37,159 nucleotides of DNA from an uncultured bacterium (lineage in GTDB: Bacteria > Bacillota > Clostridia > Lachnospirales > Lachnospiraceae), in NCBI GenBank assembly GCA_905215775.1, contig CAJMRM010000025.1, positions 1-37,159 of the forward strand, read 5' to 3'. The notes beneath the pieces are model-generated. The model saw only the letters and a list, made by a program, of their open reading frames with translations. It did not search any database and was not told the DNA's origin. Positions 15,381-22,942 of the stretch are shown here, piece by piece; positions within the stretch are counted from its first letter, which is position 1, and every line of letters starts with the position of its first letter. Both the position numbers and the translations under genes were made by a program.

Positions 15381-15884
15381 TTGAAAGACAAGAAAAAAAG
15401 AACATTTACAATGGCTGCAATAACGGTTGTGATTATTGCAGCCATTGCGCTCGCTGCCCTTTATTTTGCAGGGGCTTCCGGAAAAGATACGCTGGTTTTA
15501 CGGGATGGGGACACAAAAGAGGAATATGCACGGTTCCCCGTTTCAGAGGGGGACGAATTTTCCGTCACGTTCATCCATTCTGTCAACCAGTACCCGCTGA
15601 CGGACGTATATGAGATCCGGGACCATAAGATCTATGTGGTGCGGACCATCTACAATAATTTCGGAGCCGGAGTACAGACGGAGATCGAAGAGGGGCAGAA
15701 GCTGGAATATGGGGAAAACGGAGAAATGATCGTTTCCGGCTTTGACCGGGAAATGCCATGGCTTTCATATATCGTGGGGACGGTTTCCGACCACACCCTC
15801 ACGATCCATGGAGAAGAGATCAGCTTAAGGGAGCTCTGCGGCCGAAACAGCAAGGTGGAGTTCTCCTGTGAGCCCGGAACGTAG
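15381..15884 (+). CDS. DUF1850 protein of TRAP-TAXI operon
   Basis: 167 residues: a short basic N-terminus (KDKKKR), one membrane-spanning or signal helix (about 10-31), and an outward beta-rich domain with FSVTFIHSVNQYPLTDVYEI and FGAGVQTEIEEGQKLEY, typical of DUF1850. Genes of this family regularly sit between the TAXI receptor and the fused permease, as here, so a role in the same transport system is likely though the mechanism is not known. The start is uncertain: TTG 15381 (5 bp after the previous stop, gives the positive charges expected before the helix) is preferred over ATG 15411; neither has a clear ribosome site, suggesting coupled translation. Confidence 0.75.
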   Translation: MKDKKKRTFTMAAITVVIIAAIALAALYFAGASGKDTLVLRDGDTKEEYARFPVSEGDEFSVTFIHSVNQYPLTDVYEIRDHKIYVVRTIYNNFGAGVQTEIEEGQKLEYGENGEMIVSGFDREMPWLSYIVGTVSDHTLTIHGEEISLRELCGRNSKVEFSCEPGT

Positions 15885-15900
15885 AAAGGAGGGGGAAGGG

Positions 15901-17874
15901 ATGTCAGAAAAAGAGAAAATGAATGTGAACACGGCTCCGGCCGCGGATACTTCCACGGGAACGGCTGAAGACGTGGAAGCTATAATGAAAAAATATGACA
16001 GGGAATCCAATACCCGTATCTGGGAAGGCGTTCCCAAAACAGTCGTCCGCTATCTGCTGGCGGCGTTTGCCCTGTTAATGGTGTATATGAACCTGTTCGC
16101 CAACTGGGATGAGCGTGTGCGCCGCTCCCTGTTCGTGGGGATCGTCATTATCCTCTCATTCCTGGTGTATCCGGCAAAAAAGGGCAGCACGAAAAAGAAT
16201 TATATCCCCATTTATGATATCGTGCTGATGGTCCTGGGAGCCGGTGCATATTTCTATTTTGTCATCAACTTTAAGACTATCATCGGCCATGCCACCCGGA
16301 TCAGCCAGCTGGAGGTCATCGTGGGCATCATCGGTATCCTGGTGCTGGCGGAGACCTGCCGGAGAGTGGTGGGCATTCCGATCCTGTGCGTGGCGACGGT
16401 CTTTATCGGCTATGCCTTTTACAGCGGCCTGGGAGCCGGCAGAGCGTTCCCCCAGGTGTTAAAATCCATCGTTTATAACCTGTTTTATACCACCAGCGGC
16501 GTCATCGGAACTCCCATCGGCGTCTGCTCCACGTACATCGCTCTGTTTATCCTGTTCGGCGCGTTCCTGGAGGCCACGGGGATCTCGGAGTTCTTTATCC
16601 AGTTAGCCAACTCCCTGGCGGGCGCCTCTACCGGAGGTCCGGCCAAGGTGGCCGTCATCTCCTCGGCTCTCTGCGGAATGGTATCCGGAAGCTCTGTGGG
16701 AAATACGGTTACCACTGGTTCCGTGACGATCCCGCTGATGAAAAAGACGGGCTATAAGGGCGAATTTGCCGGAGCCGTTGAGGCGGCGGCTTCCACAGGC
16801 GGACAGATCATGCCGCCGATCATGGGCGCAGCCGCCTTCCTGATGGCGGAGATGGTGGGCGTCCAGTACAGTGAGATCGCCATGCGGGCCATCTTCCCGG
16901 CGCTTTTATATTTCACCGGTATCTTCATTACGGTACACCTGGAGGCCAAACGGCTGGGATTAAAGGGGATCGCTAAAGAGGATCTGCCGAAATTCGTTCC
17001 TCTGTTCATCCGCCAGGGATACCTGCTGATCCCGCTGGTGACGCTGGTAGCCATGGTCATGATGGGCTACACCATGTCCCGTTCGGCTGTGATCGCCACA
17101 CTGTTGGCGATCCTGGTGAGCATCCCCAATAAAAACACCCGCATGAATCCCACCCGGTTCGTCAATGCTCTGGAGACCGGCGGAAAGAATACCCTTTCCG
17201 TGGCCGTGGCCTGCGGCATCGCCGGGATCATCGCCGGTGTAGTTACCATGACGGGTCTGGGACAGATCCTGATCTCCGCCATCGTCAGCGTGGCCGGCGA
17301 CCGTGTGATCATTGCCCTGTTCCTTACGATGCTGACGTGTATCGTCCTGGGTATGGGCGTTCCCACCACCGCCAACTATATCATCATGGCCACCACCTGT
17401 GCGCCGATCCTTGTAAACGGCATGGGGATCAACAAGATCGCAGCCAATATGTTCGTATTCTATTTCGGCATCGTGGCGGATATTACGCCGCCGGTGGCCC
17501 TGGCAGCCTATGCAGGCTCTGCCATTGCCAAATCCAACCCCATGAAGACGGCCCTGAACGCATCCCGTCTGGCCATTGCGGCCTTCATCGTACCGTATAT
17601 CTTCGCCTTTAACCCGGCGATGCTGTTTATCGATGCGGACGTGATCCAGGTCGTGACCATCATCGTCACCTCCCTGGTGGGCCTGACCGGCGTATCCGGC
17701 GGTCTGGAGGGCTATATGGTGACCAACATGAATCCCATCCAGAGGATTCTGGCCGTGGTCGGCGGTCTCTGCCTGATCATCCCGGGCGCGGTCACAGACC
17801 TGGCCGGAATCGCCATCGTGGGAGCCTCTGTGGTCTGGCAGCTTGCGGATAAGAAAAAATGTGCTGCTGCGTAG
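15901..17874 (+). CDS. TRAP transporter permease, fused small and large subunits
   Basis: A 657-residue polytopic membrane protein, the DctQ-DctM fusion typical of TAXI-type TRAP systems, with a cytoplasmic N-terminal tail and many hydrophobic helices. The DctM core is clear: GGPAKVAVISSALCGMVSGS, GSVTIPLMKKTGYKGEFAGA, STGGQIMPPIMGAAAFLMAE, VLGMGVPTTANYIIMAT and GIVADITPPVALAAYAGSA. It drives ion-coupled uptake of the ligand delivered by the lipoprotein. The ATG at 15901 follows AAAGGAGGGGG; the reading frame overlaps the end of the DUF1850 gene only if an upstream ATG (15868) is used, which is not needed. A strong terminator ends the operon. Confidence 0.92.
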   Translation: MSEKEKMNVNTAPAADTSTGTAEDVEAIMKKYDRESNTRIWEGVPKTVVRYLLAAFALLMVYMNLFANWDERVRRSLFVGIVIILSFLVYPAKKGSTKKNYIPIYDIVLMVLGAGAYFYFVINFKTIIGHATRISQLEVIVGIIGILVLAETCRRVVGIPILCVATVFIGYAFYSGLGAGRAFPQVLKSIVYNLFYTTSGVIGTPIGVCSTYIALFILFGAFLEATGISEFFIQLANSLAGASTGGPAKVAVISSALCGMVSGSSVGNTVTTGSVTIPLMKKTGYKGEFAGAVEAAASTGGQIMPPIMGAAAFLMAEMVGVQYSEIAMRAIFPALLYFTGIFITVHLEAKRLGLKGIAKEDLPKFVPLFIRQGYLLIPLVTLVAMVMMGYTMSRSAVIATLLAILVSIPNKNTRMNPTRFVNALETGGKNTLSVAVACGIAGIIAGVVTMTGLGQILISAIVSVAGDRVIIALFLTMLTCIVLGMGVPTTANYIIMATTCAPILVNGMGINKIAANMFVFYFGIVADITPPVALAAYAGSAIAKSNPMKTALNASRLAIAAFIVPYIFAFNPAMLFIDADVIQVVTIIVTSLVGLTGVSGGLEGYMVTNMNPIQRILAVVGGLCLIIPGAVTDLAGIAIVGASVVWQLADKKKCAAA

Positions 17875-17903
17875 GAAAAAACAGCGGCAGATCATAAAAA
17901 AAA

Positions 17904-17942
17904 GGGGGCCCGCACCAGCCGGTGTGCGGGCTCCCTCTTTTT
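17904..17942. terminator. Bidirectional terminator after TRAP operon
   Basis: A 12 bp GC-rich stem (17904-17915 with 17924-17935, one G-T pair) with an 8 nt loop, followed by TCTTTTT. On the minus strand it ends in TTTTTTT, so it also serves the convergent small-membrane-protein operon. Confidence 0.88.
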
Positions 17943-18064
17943 ACGCGGGCAGCGGGCCGGAGTCCGTGTCTGCACGAGACACCGGCTGCCGCTTTCCATA
18001 ACCGTGAGAAACTCGCGCAGCGCGCTTCCTACGGCGGTACAAATAAAAGGAATTTGTATGTCAG
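17943..18064. other. Structured spacer between convergent operons
   Basis: GTGTCT/AGACAC with a GCACG loop near 17967-17983 is nested in GCAGC/GCTGC, and a self-complementary CGCGCAGCGCG follows near 18014. No gene is visible. It could add to termination of the minus-strand transcript. Confidence 0.35.
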
Positions 18065-18292
18065 TTATTTTTCTTCCTTATAATTACTCAGATCATAAGG
18101 CGTGGAAAGGATCGCAATGGCGGCCACGGTAATGATGATCCCCAGGATCATAAGGACGCCGGAGCTGTTGTGTAAAAACTTCATGACGGCTCCAATGGGG
18201 ATCAGCGCGTTTCCGATGAACAGAAGGATCAGGAAATATACGCGTCCCAGGAGCTTTCCGTGTTTGGAATCTAAGAATTTCTGAATGTTCAT
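18065..18292 (-). CDS. Small two-helix membrane protein
   Basis: 75 residues with a basic N-terminus (MNIQKFLDSKHGKLLGR), two hydrophobic segments (about 17-37 and 45-63) and a charged tail (NYKEEK). No family is recognised. The ATG shares one base with the stop codon of the upstream transporter gene (TAATG), so it is translationally coupled and may be an accessory subunit of that transporter. An alternative GTG start four codons upstream (18304) is possible. Confidence 0.65.
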   Translation of the reverse strand: MNIQKFLDSKHGKLLGRVYFLILLFIGNALIPIGAVMKFLHNSSGVLMILGIIITVAAIAILSTPYDLSNYKEEK

Positions 18293-19638
18293 TATGCTGG
18301 CCACACTCCCATCTTACTCATGATAAAGGTAATAAATACAATGTTCAGGACCGAAATGCAGGCAAGGATGCCGGCGTTGAAGAATCTGGACTGGATAACC
18401 TTTTTGCCCAGGTATCTGGGATCATTGCCCAGAAGATACCAGGAGTTTCCGGAGATCCAGTTAAATAAGGACTGCATTGCAGCGATAAATACAACGACCA
18501 TTACAGGCTTTCCGAAGAAGGCGCCTAAGAAACCGATCTGGGGAGCCAGAACGATGAACGGATGGTACCATGCCTTGGTGTCCTTCTTTACGTTGGTGGA
18601 CTGATAGAAGGAGGTGGCACAGGTAACGCTTAAGCCGATCATGGAGGAGCACACAAGGGCGATGATGCCGATGTAGAAGCCCAGCTGGATCCAGACGGAC
18701 GGGATCACGGCCACCAGGGCGTTGCAGAGCTCAGTGGAGTCGGTGGGGATTCCTTCCTGTCCGGCAAATGCCTCGGCAAAGGCGATAGAAACGAAGGAAA
18801 GCACCAGGGTCACGGGGATCAGTCCGCCGAACACAGCGTCAAAATGGCCCAGGGTCTCATGGTTTTCGGAATATCCACGGGATTCCATGCCGTTGTTGAA
18901 CAGCACCCAGTCCATAACGCCGATGGTGGCGGTCAGGGAGGCGATCAGCATAACGATGCCGTCGATTCCGCTGGGAAGCGTCGGGATCAGAAGTCCCTTG
19001 ATCATGGCCTTAAAGTCTACGCCGGTGACGCAGAGGACAGCGCCGAATACCACTAACATGATGCCGATGAGGATCTTCATGGCGTTTTCTACGATCTTAA
19101 CGCCCTTTGGATTGTCGCCGGAGCCGTACATTAAAGAAAGGGGTACGGAAATGGCTACCAGTAAGATCCAGCTGATGTTCTTGGGAACATTGATGTTTAC
19201 CACCGAGAACAGGGCCGTAACGGCGTCCGCTCCCAGGGCATACTGGCCGAAGTTATAAACGATGGAGGCCACAAAGCAGGCCACAAGTCCGGTGGCGAAG
19301 CTTCCAAAGAATTTTCCGTGGAATTTATCCTGTGCCTTGATCACAGAGATCTCCGATGCGGTCACGAACCGGGTGGCCAGGGCCAGCATAAAGAGGCCCA
19401 GGGCAAAGGAGTACAGCGGGATCCAGAGCATGTCGTAGCCGTAGGCAGCGCCTAAGGTAACAGAGCTGGCAAAAGAGCCGGCGCCCAGGGTAAAGGCTGC
19501 GTTCATGAAGCCCGGTCCAGAAAGCTTGCAGTAGCCAAAGAATTTCTGGAGGGGCGGTTTTTTATTGAGTTCCTGTAAAAACGCCTTTTCCTTCAGGGCG
19601 CTTTCTGAGTAACGTGGATTAACTTCCGTTCCGTTCAT
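18292..19638 (-). CDS. Nramp-fold transporter lacking the canonical metal-binding motif
   Basis: 448 residues with about 11 hydrophobic helices and clear resemblance to Nramp/SLC11 proteins: SGPGFMNAAFTLGAGSFASS aligns with helix 1 and GAAYGYDMLWIPLYSFALGL with helix 2. In true Mn/Fe transporters helix 1 carries DPGN; here it reads LGAG. Helix 6 usually carries MPH; here GVMDWVLFNNG. The metal site therefore appears lost or rebuilt, and the substrate could be another cation or an organic molecule. AGGAGGATG precedes the ATG. It lies 18 bp after a hydrolase-family gene and is coupled to a small membrane protein, making a three-gene unit. Family assignment is fairly secure, substrate unknown. 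Confidence 0.7.
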   Translation of the reverse strand: MNGTEVNPRYSESALKEKAFLQELNKKPPLQKFFGYCKLSGPGFMNAAFTLGAGSFASSVTLGAAYGYDMLWIPLYSFALGLFMLALATRFVTASEISVIKAQDKFHGKFFGSFATGLVACFVASIVYNFGQYALGADAVTALFSVVNINVPKNISWILLVAISVPLSLMYGSGDNPKGVKIVENAMKILIGIMLVVFGAVLCVTGVDFKAMIKGLLIPTLPSGIDGIVMLIASLTATIGVMDWVLFNNGMESRGYSENHETLGHFDAVFGGLIPVTLVLSFVSIAFAEAFAGQEGIPTDSTELCNALVAVIPSVWIQLGFYIGIIALVCSSMIGLSVTCATSFYQSTNVKKDTKAWYHPFIVLAPQIGFLGAFFGKPVMVVVFIAAMQSLFNWISGNSWYLLGNDPRYLGKKVIQSRFFNAGILACISVLNIVFITFIMSKMGVWPA

Positions 19639-19656
19639 TTTTTTACATCCTCCTGA

Positions 19657-20148
19657 TTATTTGCTCGGGTCTTCCAACAGGGTCACGATCATTTCGCACG
19701 GGGCGCAGGGACCGTCGGTGAAGAGCGCGGGGCGCTTAAAGTCGATCTTTCCAAAAAATGCCTCGTTGAGAGCAAGATCGATCTCCTCACAGTAGAGCTT
19801 TCCGGCCTGCTCAAGGCCGATCTCACGGAAGGCCGTGGAAAACGGACAGACGCGGTTGATCTCTTTCAGTGTATTCCCCTCCACGAAAGAGTCGCAGTCC
19901 CATGCCTCATTGGCCGGATAATCGGAATATTCCTCCACTGTGTGGAAGGTGATCTCCTTTCCGTCCTTCCGGATGTTCTCTTTGATCTTTTCAGCCCTCA
20001 TGTTGGCAAAGCGGCGCACGGCCCGTTTTACCACGGCTTCTCCCTTTTCCTGCCCCATTTCCCGAATCACTTCGTCGGCCATGACCGCAAACAGCTTTGC
20101 CATGGTCTCCGTGACCTTTCCCACGGGATCCTCTGGGTTGTACATCAT
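19657..20148 (-). CDS. L-2-amino-thiazoline-4-carboxylic acid hydrolase family protein
   Basis: 163 residues. The C-terminal half (VCPFSTAFREIGLEQAG, KLYCEEIDLALNEAF, LFTDGPCAPCEM) resembles the ATC-hydrolase family, named for an enzyme that opens 2-aminothiazoline-4-carboxylate on the way to L-cysteine; most family members are uncharacterised. Conserved Cys residues could be catalytic or bind metal. AAGGAGG at 20154-20160 is followed by two adjacent ATG codons (20148 and 20145); 20148 is listed. It is the first gene of a unit with the Nramp-fold transporter, which suggests uptake and breakdown of a small compound. The sensor kinase gene ends 120 bp upstream on the same strand. Confidence 0.68.
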   Translation of the reverse strand: MMYNPEDPVGKVTETMAKLFAVMADEVIREMGQEKGEAVVKRAVRRFANMRAEKIKENIRKDGKEITFHTVEEYSDYPANEAWDCDSFVEGNTLKEINRVCPFSTAFREIGLEQAGKLYCEEIDLALNEAFFGKIDFKRPALFTDGPCAPCEMIVTLLEDPSK

Positions 20149-20267
20149 TTCCCCCTCCTTTTTCATTTTTATGAAAATTTTATGGATTACAGAAAAATTT
20201 TAACATTTTAAAAGCCAAAAGTGGGAACAAATGATGCAAAAAGCAGGAAAAATGTTGTGGAAATCCG

Positions 20268-22070
20268 TCAGACTGCACAGGAGGACGGAGCCACGCCGAA
20301 CAGGACAAAGGATACCTCAAAGCGGCCGTCCCCGGCCTTCAGCTTTAAGGTGCCGCCGTAGCTGGCCACGGCCTCCCGGACGCTGGGGAGCCCCAGGCCG
20401 TGGTTTTCGGAGTCCGGCTTGGTGGTGGCAAAGCCGGAGCGGACGGAGGAGTCCGGATCCATGGAGTTGCAGATGCCGCAGACAAGCATCCCTTTTTTGT
20501 ACAGGAGCTTCACAAGGATCCTGCGGTCGGGATCCCCGCCCTGCTTCATGCAGGCTTCGATGGCGTTTTCCAGGATGTTTCCGAAAATAACGCCGCAGTC
20601 CACCATATCGATGTTCATGTTTTTGACCACCATGATCTCGGTGTCCACCTGGATGCCGCTGGCAGCGGCCTGATCCAGCTTGGAGGTAAGGACTGCGTCC
20701 AGAAACGGATTTCCCGTGCTCACGATCGGATGGGAGCGGGCGTGCAGCTCCAGCTGGTCCTGGATCCTGGAGGTGTAGTCCAGGGCTTCGGATACTTTTC
20801 CGGAGGCAAGGAGGGTCTGGACCATCTGCCAGTGGTTTTTCATGTCGTGGCGCAGCTTCCGGTACTGGTTTTCCCGCCCTTCAATGGCCTTGTAGTGGAG
20901 GACCTGCTCGTTGAGCTGCCGTTCCAGGTTTTTCCGCTCCAGGCTCTGGCGGTAGATCCGGGCCGTTTCCGGCACCAGCATGACCAGGTTATAGAGGATC
21001 AGCAGGATGGAGCCGGTGACCAGGCTGCGGACGGCGATCATGGGCTGGAAGTTATAAAACAGCAGATAGATGAAAAAGGTAAAGAAGCTGATGATGACCC
21101 CGATATAGACCATGTGCATCTTCCGGTTTTCTGAGACCTCGGCGCTGAGGTAGCAGATGCAGACGAGGAGCGTACAGATGAACAGGAACCACAAAGACTG
21201 CTCCAGTCGGTAAAAGGAAACGTGTCCGGCCATGATGGATGCGACGGATAGGATAAGGACCGCAAAATGGAACAGGCAGAGAAAGCTGAAGATCCCTGGA
21301 TAGGTATTGGGAAATTCCAGGGAGATATACCGGTACAGGAGGACCGGGATAATGAAGACGGCGATGCATTTAATGGTGTCGATGGCGTAGCCGCTGAGGA
21401 AGGAGCTGGCCAGGGAGGATTCGCAGAAGATCCATACGGCAAAGCCTAAAAAACAGAAGCCGATGGTGGAAATATAGGTTTGTATTTTGTATACATAACG
21501 AAAGGCGGAACTGGCCAGCAGGATCACCAGGGCGACAAAGAACAGGACCCCGGAGGCGGCCAGGTGAAAGGGGCCGGACATGGCCAGGTTATTTAACAGG
21601 GCGTTCCGGGAGCCAAAGCAGATCCGGGGCGTCGTATGGATCTCGTATTCAGCGGAGGGGACGGGGGCGTCCTTTAAAAAGCCGGAGTCAAACTGGACGT
21701 CCAGATGGGAGAGCGCGGGATCGCCGGGCTGGCCCAGGGGGATCAGAAACCATGTATCCGGGCTGATCACAAGGGTCTCGCAGTCCTCCGGGACCGGGAT
21801 CTCCCGGCGGTCAGCCAGGACTTTGGACGGCTTCTGGCTGCTGACCGCCAGAAACGGACGCTCGACCCGCTCCCCGGGAAGGCTGCAGGAAAAGGACAGG
21901 ACGCCCTTCTGGGCCTCCGAATGGTCAAAGTGGACGATGCTTCCGGAGTCCGTGAGCTCCAGAAAGGTATGGTAGGAATCGGTTGGCCGTTCCGTGCGGA
22001 TGGAAAGAAGGAACAGCCAGGAGATATAGATAAAAAGCAGCCAGAAGGCGTGATAGATGCGGTTTGCCAC
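20268..22070 (-). CDS. Membrane sensor histidine kinase, GHKL/AgrC-like
   Basis: 600 residues: an N-terminal membrane helix (about 8-24), an extracytoplasmic domain (about 25-165), about seven membrane helices (about 170-375), a coiled region, then the kinase. The phosphorylated His is probably H408 in RKLRHDMKNHW; the N box is GNILENAIEA (N502) and the G box is HGLGLPSVREAV. This layout resembles 7TM sensor kinases that pair with LytTR regulators. It likely phosphorylates the regulator encoded 16 bp upstream. The start is GTG 22070, with AGGAGG only 4 bp before it. The signal is unknown; the downstream hydrolase/transporter genes suggest a small nutrient or metabolite. Confidence 0.88.
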   Translation of the reverse strand: MANRIYHAFWLLFIYISWLFLLSIRTERPTDSYHTFLELTDSGSIVHFDHSEAQKGVLSFSCSLPGERVERPFLAVSSQKPSKVLADRREIPVPEDCETLVISPDTWFLIPLGQPGDPALSHLDVQFDSGFLKDAPVPSAEYEIHTTPRICFGSRNALLNNLAMSGPFHLAASGVLFFVALVILLASSAFRYVYKIQTYISTIGFCFLGFAVWIFCESSLASSFLSGYAIDTIKCIAVFIIPVLLYRYISLEFPNTYPGIFSFLCLFHFAVLILSVASIMAGHVSFYRLEQSLWFLFICTLLVCICYLSAEVSENRKMHMVYIGVIISFFTFFIYLLFYNFQPMIAVRSLVTGSILLILYNLVMLVPETARIYRQSLERKNLERQLNEQVLHYKAIEGRENQYRKLRHDMKNHWQMVQTLLASGKVSEALDYTSRIQDQLELHARSHPIVSTGNPFLDAVLTSKLDQAAASGIQVDTEIMVVKNMNIDMVDCGVIFGNILENAIEACMKQGGDPDRRILVKLLYKKGMLVCGICNSMDPDSSVRSGFATTKPDSENHGLGLPSVREAVASYGGTLKLKAGDGRFEVSFVLFGVAPSSCAV

Positions 22071-22086
22071 AGGTCCTCCTTTCTGC

Positions 22087-22818
22087 TCAGACCATGGAAA
22101 GGCCGTTGAGCAGGTAATTCTGGTAATGCTCCCGGGAGTCGGCGTACTTCTGGCCGATGGGGATCACGGTCTGGTCGATGCAGACAAATTCTTTTCCGCT
22201 GAGATAGTCCACATTTTCAAAGTTGACGATATAGGAGCGGTGGACCCGGTGGAAGGACTCCGGAGGGAGCTGCTGCTCCAGGTTGGTGATATTTCCATAA
22301 AATTCGATGGATGCTCCTGCCTTTATGTGGATCTCGATGATCCGGTTTTTGACCTCAAAGTAAATGATGTCGCTTAAAAGGAGGGAGCCGATGGTTTTTC
22401 CGAATTTATAGGTGAATTTTTCCTTCCGGCCTTTTTCTGCCAGGGAAACCGCCTTCAGAAAGACCTTTTCGATCTTTTCGGTCCGCATATCCTGTTTCAG
22501 CAGATAGTGGAGGGGCATCACATCCAGGGCTTCAAAGACGTGCTCCTTGCTGACCGTGAGAAAAATGATCTGCGCGGTGGGATTGATGGCCCGGAGCCTG
22601 GCGGCGGTTTCGATGCCGTTTAGTTTTTTCATCAGGATGTCCAGAAAAAAGATGTCGGTGGTCCGGTTTTTATCATCCGGGTCGAACAGCATTTCCTCTC
22701 CCGAGGAGCAGCAGGATACGGAGGCGGCGATATTGTGCTTTCTGCAGAGCTCCCGGACCAGGCTGCAGAGCTCGTCCCGCATGGCGTCGCTGTCGTCGCA
22801 GACGCAGATATGGATCAT
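22087..22818 (-). CDS. LytTR-family response regulator
   Basis: 243 residues. The receiver domain has D8-D9, phosphoacceptor D60 (DIFFLDILM), T88 and K108; the C-terminal LytTR DNA-binding domain (about 140-240) shows FEVKNRIIEIH, FHRVHRSYIVNFENVDYL and IPIGQKYAD. It is the partner of the downstream sensor kinase. The start is set at ATG 22818 (MIHICVCDDSD), with GAGGGGG upstream; a longer in-frame start would run into the promoter. Promoter elements and a perfect 9-1-9 palindrome upstream suggest controlled, perhaps autoregulated expression. Confidence 0.92.
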   Translation of the reverse strand: MIHICVCDDSDAMRDELCSLVRELCRKHNIAASVSCCSSGEEMLFDPDDKNRTTDIFFLDILMKKLNGIETAARLRAINPTAQIIFLTVSKEHVFEALDVMPLHYLLKQDMRTEKIEKVFLKAVSLAEKGRKEKFTYKFGKTIGSLLLSDIIYFEVKNRIIEIHIKAGASIEFYGNITNLEQQLPPESFHRVHRSYIVNFENVDYLSGKEFVCIDQTVIPIGQKYADSREHYQNYLLNGLSMV

Positions 22819-22852
22819 AGGATGGTTTCCCCCTCTTTCCTTTTTGATACTG

Positions 22853-22881
22853 ATTATATCATTATATAACGTTGCGGTCAA
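22853..22881 (-). promoter_or_regulatory. Promoter of the two-component system
   Basis: Minus strand TTGACC (22876-22881) and TATAAT (22853-22858) with 17 bp spacing. A second set, TTGCCT (22937-22942) and TATAAT (22914-22919), also 17 bp apart, lies further upstream at the end of feoB. TATCATTATATA occurs twice (22857-22868 and 22910-22921), once at each -10 region. Confidence 0.7.
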
Positions 22882-22894
22882 AAGGCTTTTGACC
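22876..22894. promoter_or_regulatory. Perfect 9-1-9 palindrome overlapping the -35 box
   Basis: GGTCAAAAG-G-CTTTTGACC. Its left arm is the -35 element of the proximal promoter, so a protein bound here would compete with RNA polymerase. It could alternatively be a hairpin after feoB. Confidence 0.55.
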
Positions 22895-22942
22895 AGTCAG
22901 GGACATAGGTATCATTATATAGGAAAGCAGGGGGAAAGGCAA

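Noticed and set aside
16960..17895. Minus-strand frame of 311 codons over the TRAP permease
   Set aside because: His/Asp/Gly-rich product typical of the reverse of membrane-protein codons; no start signal.
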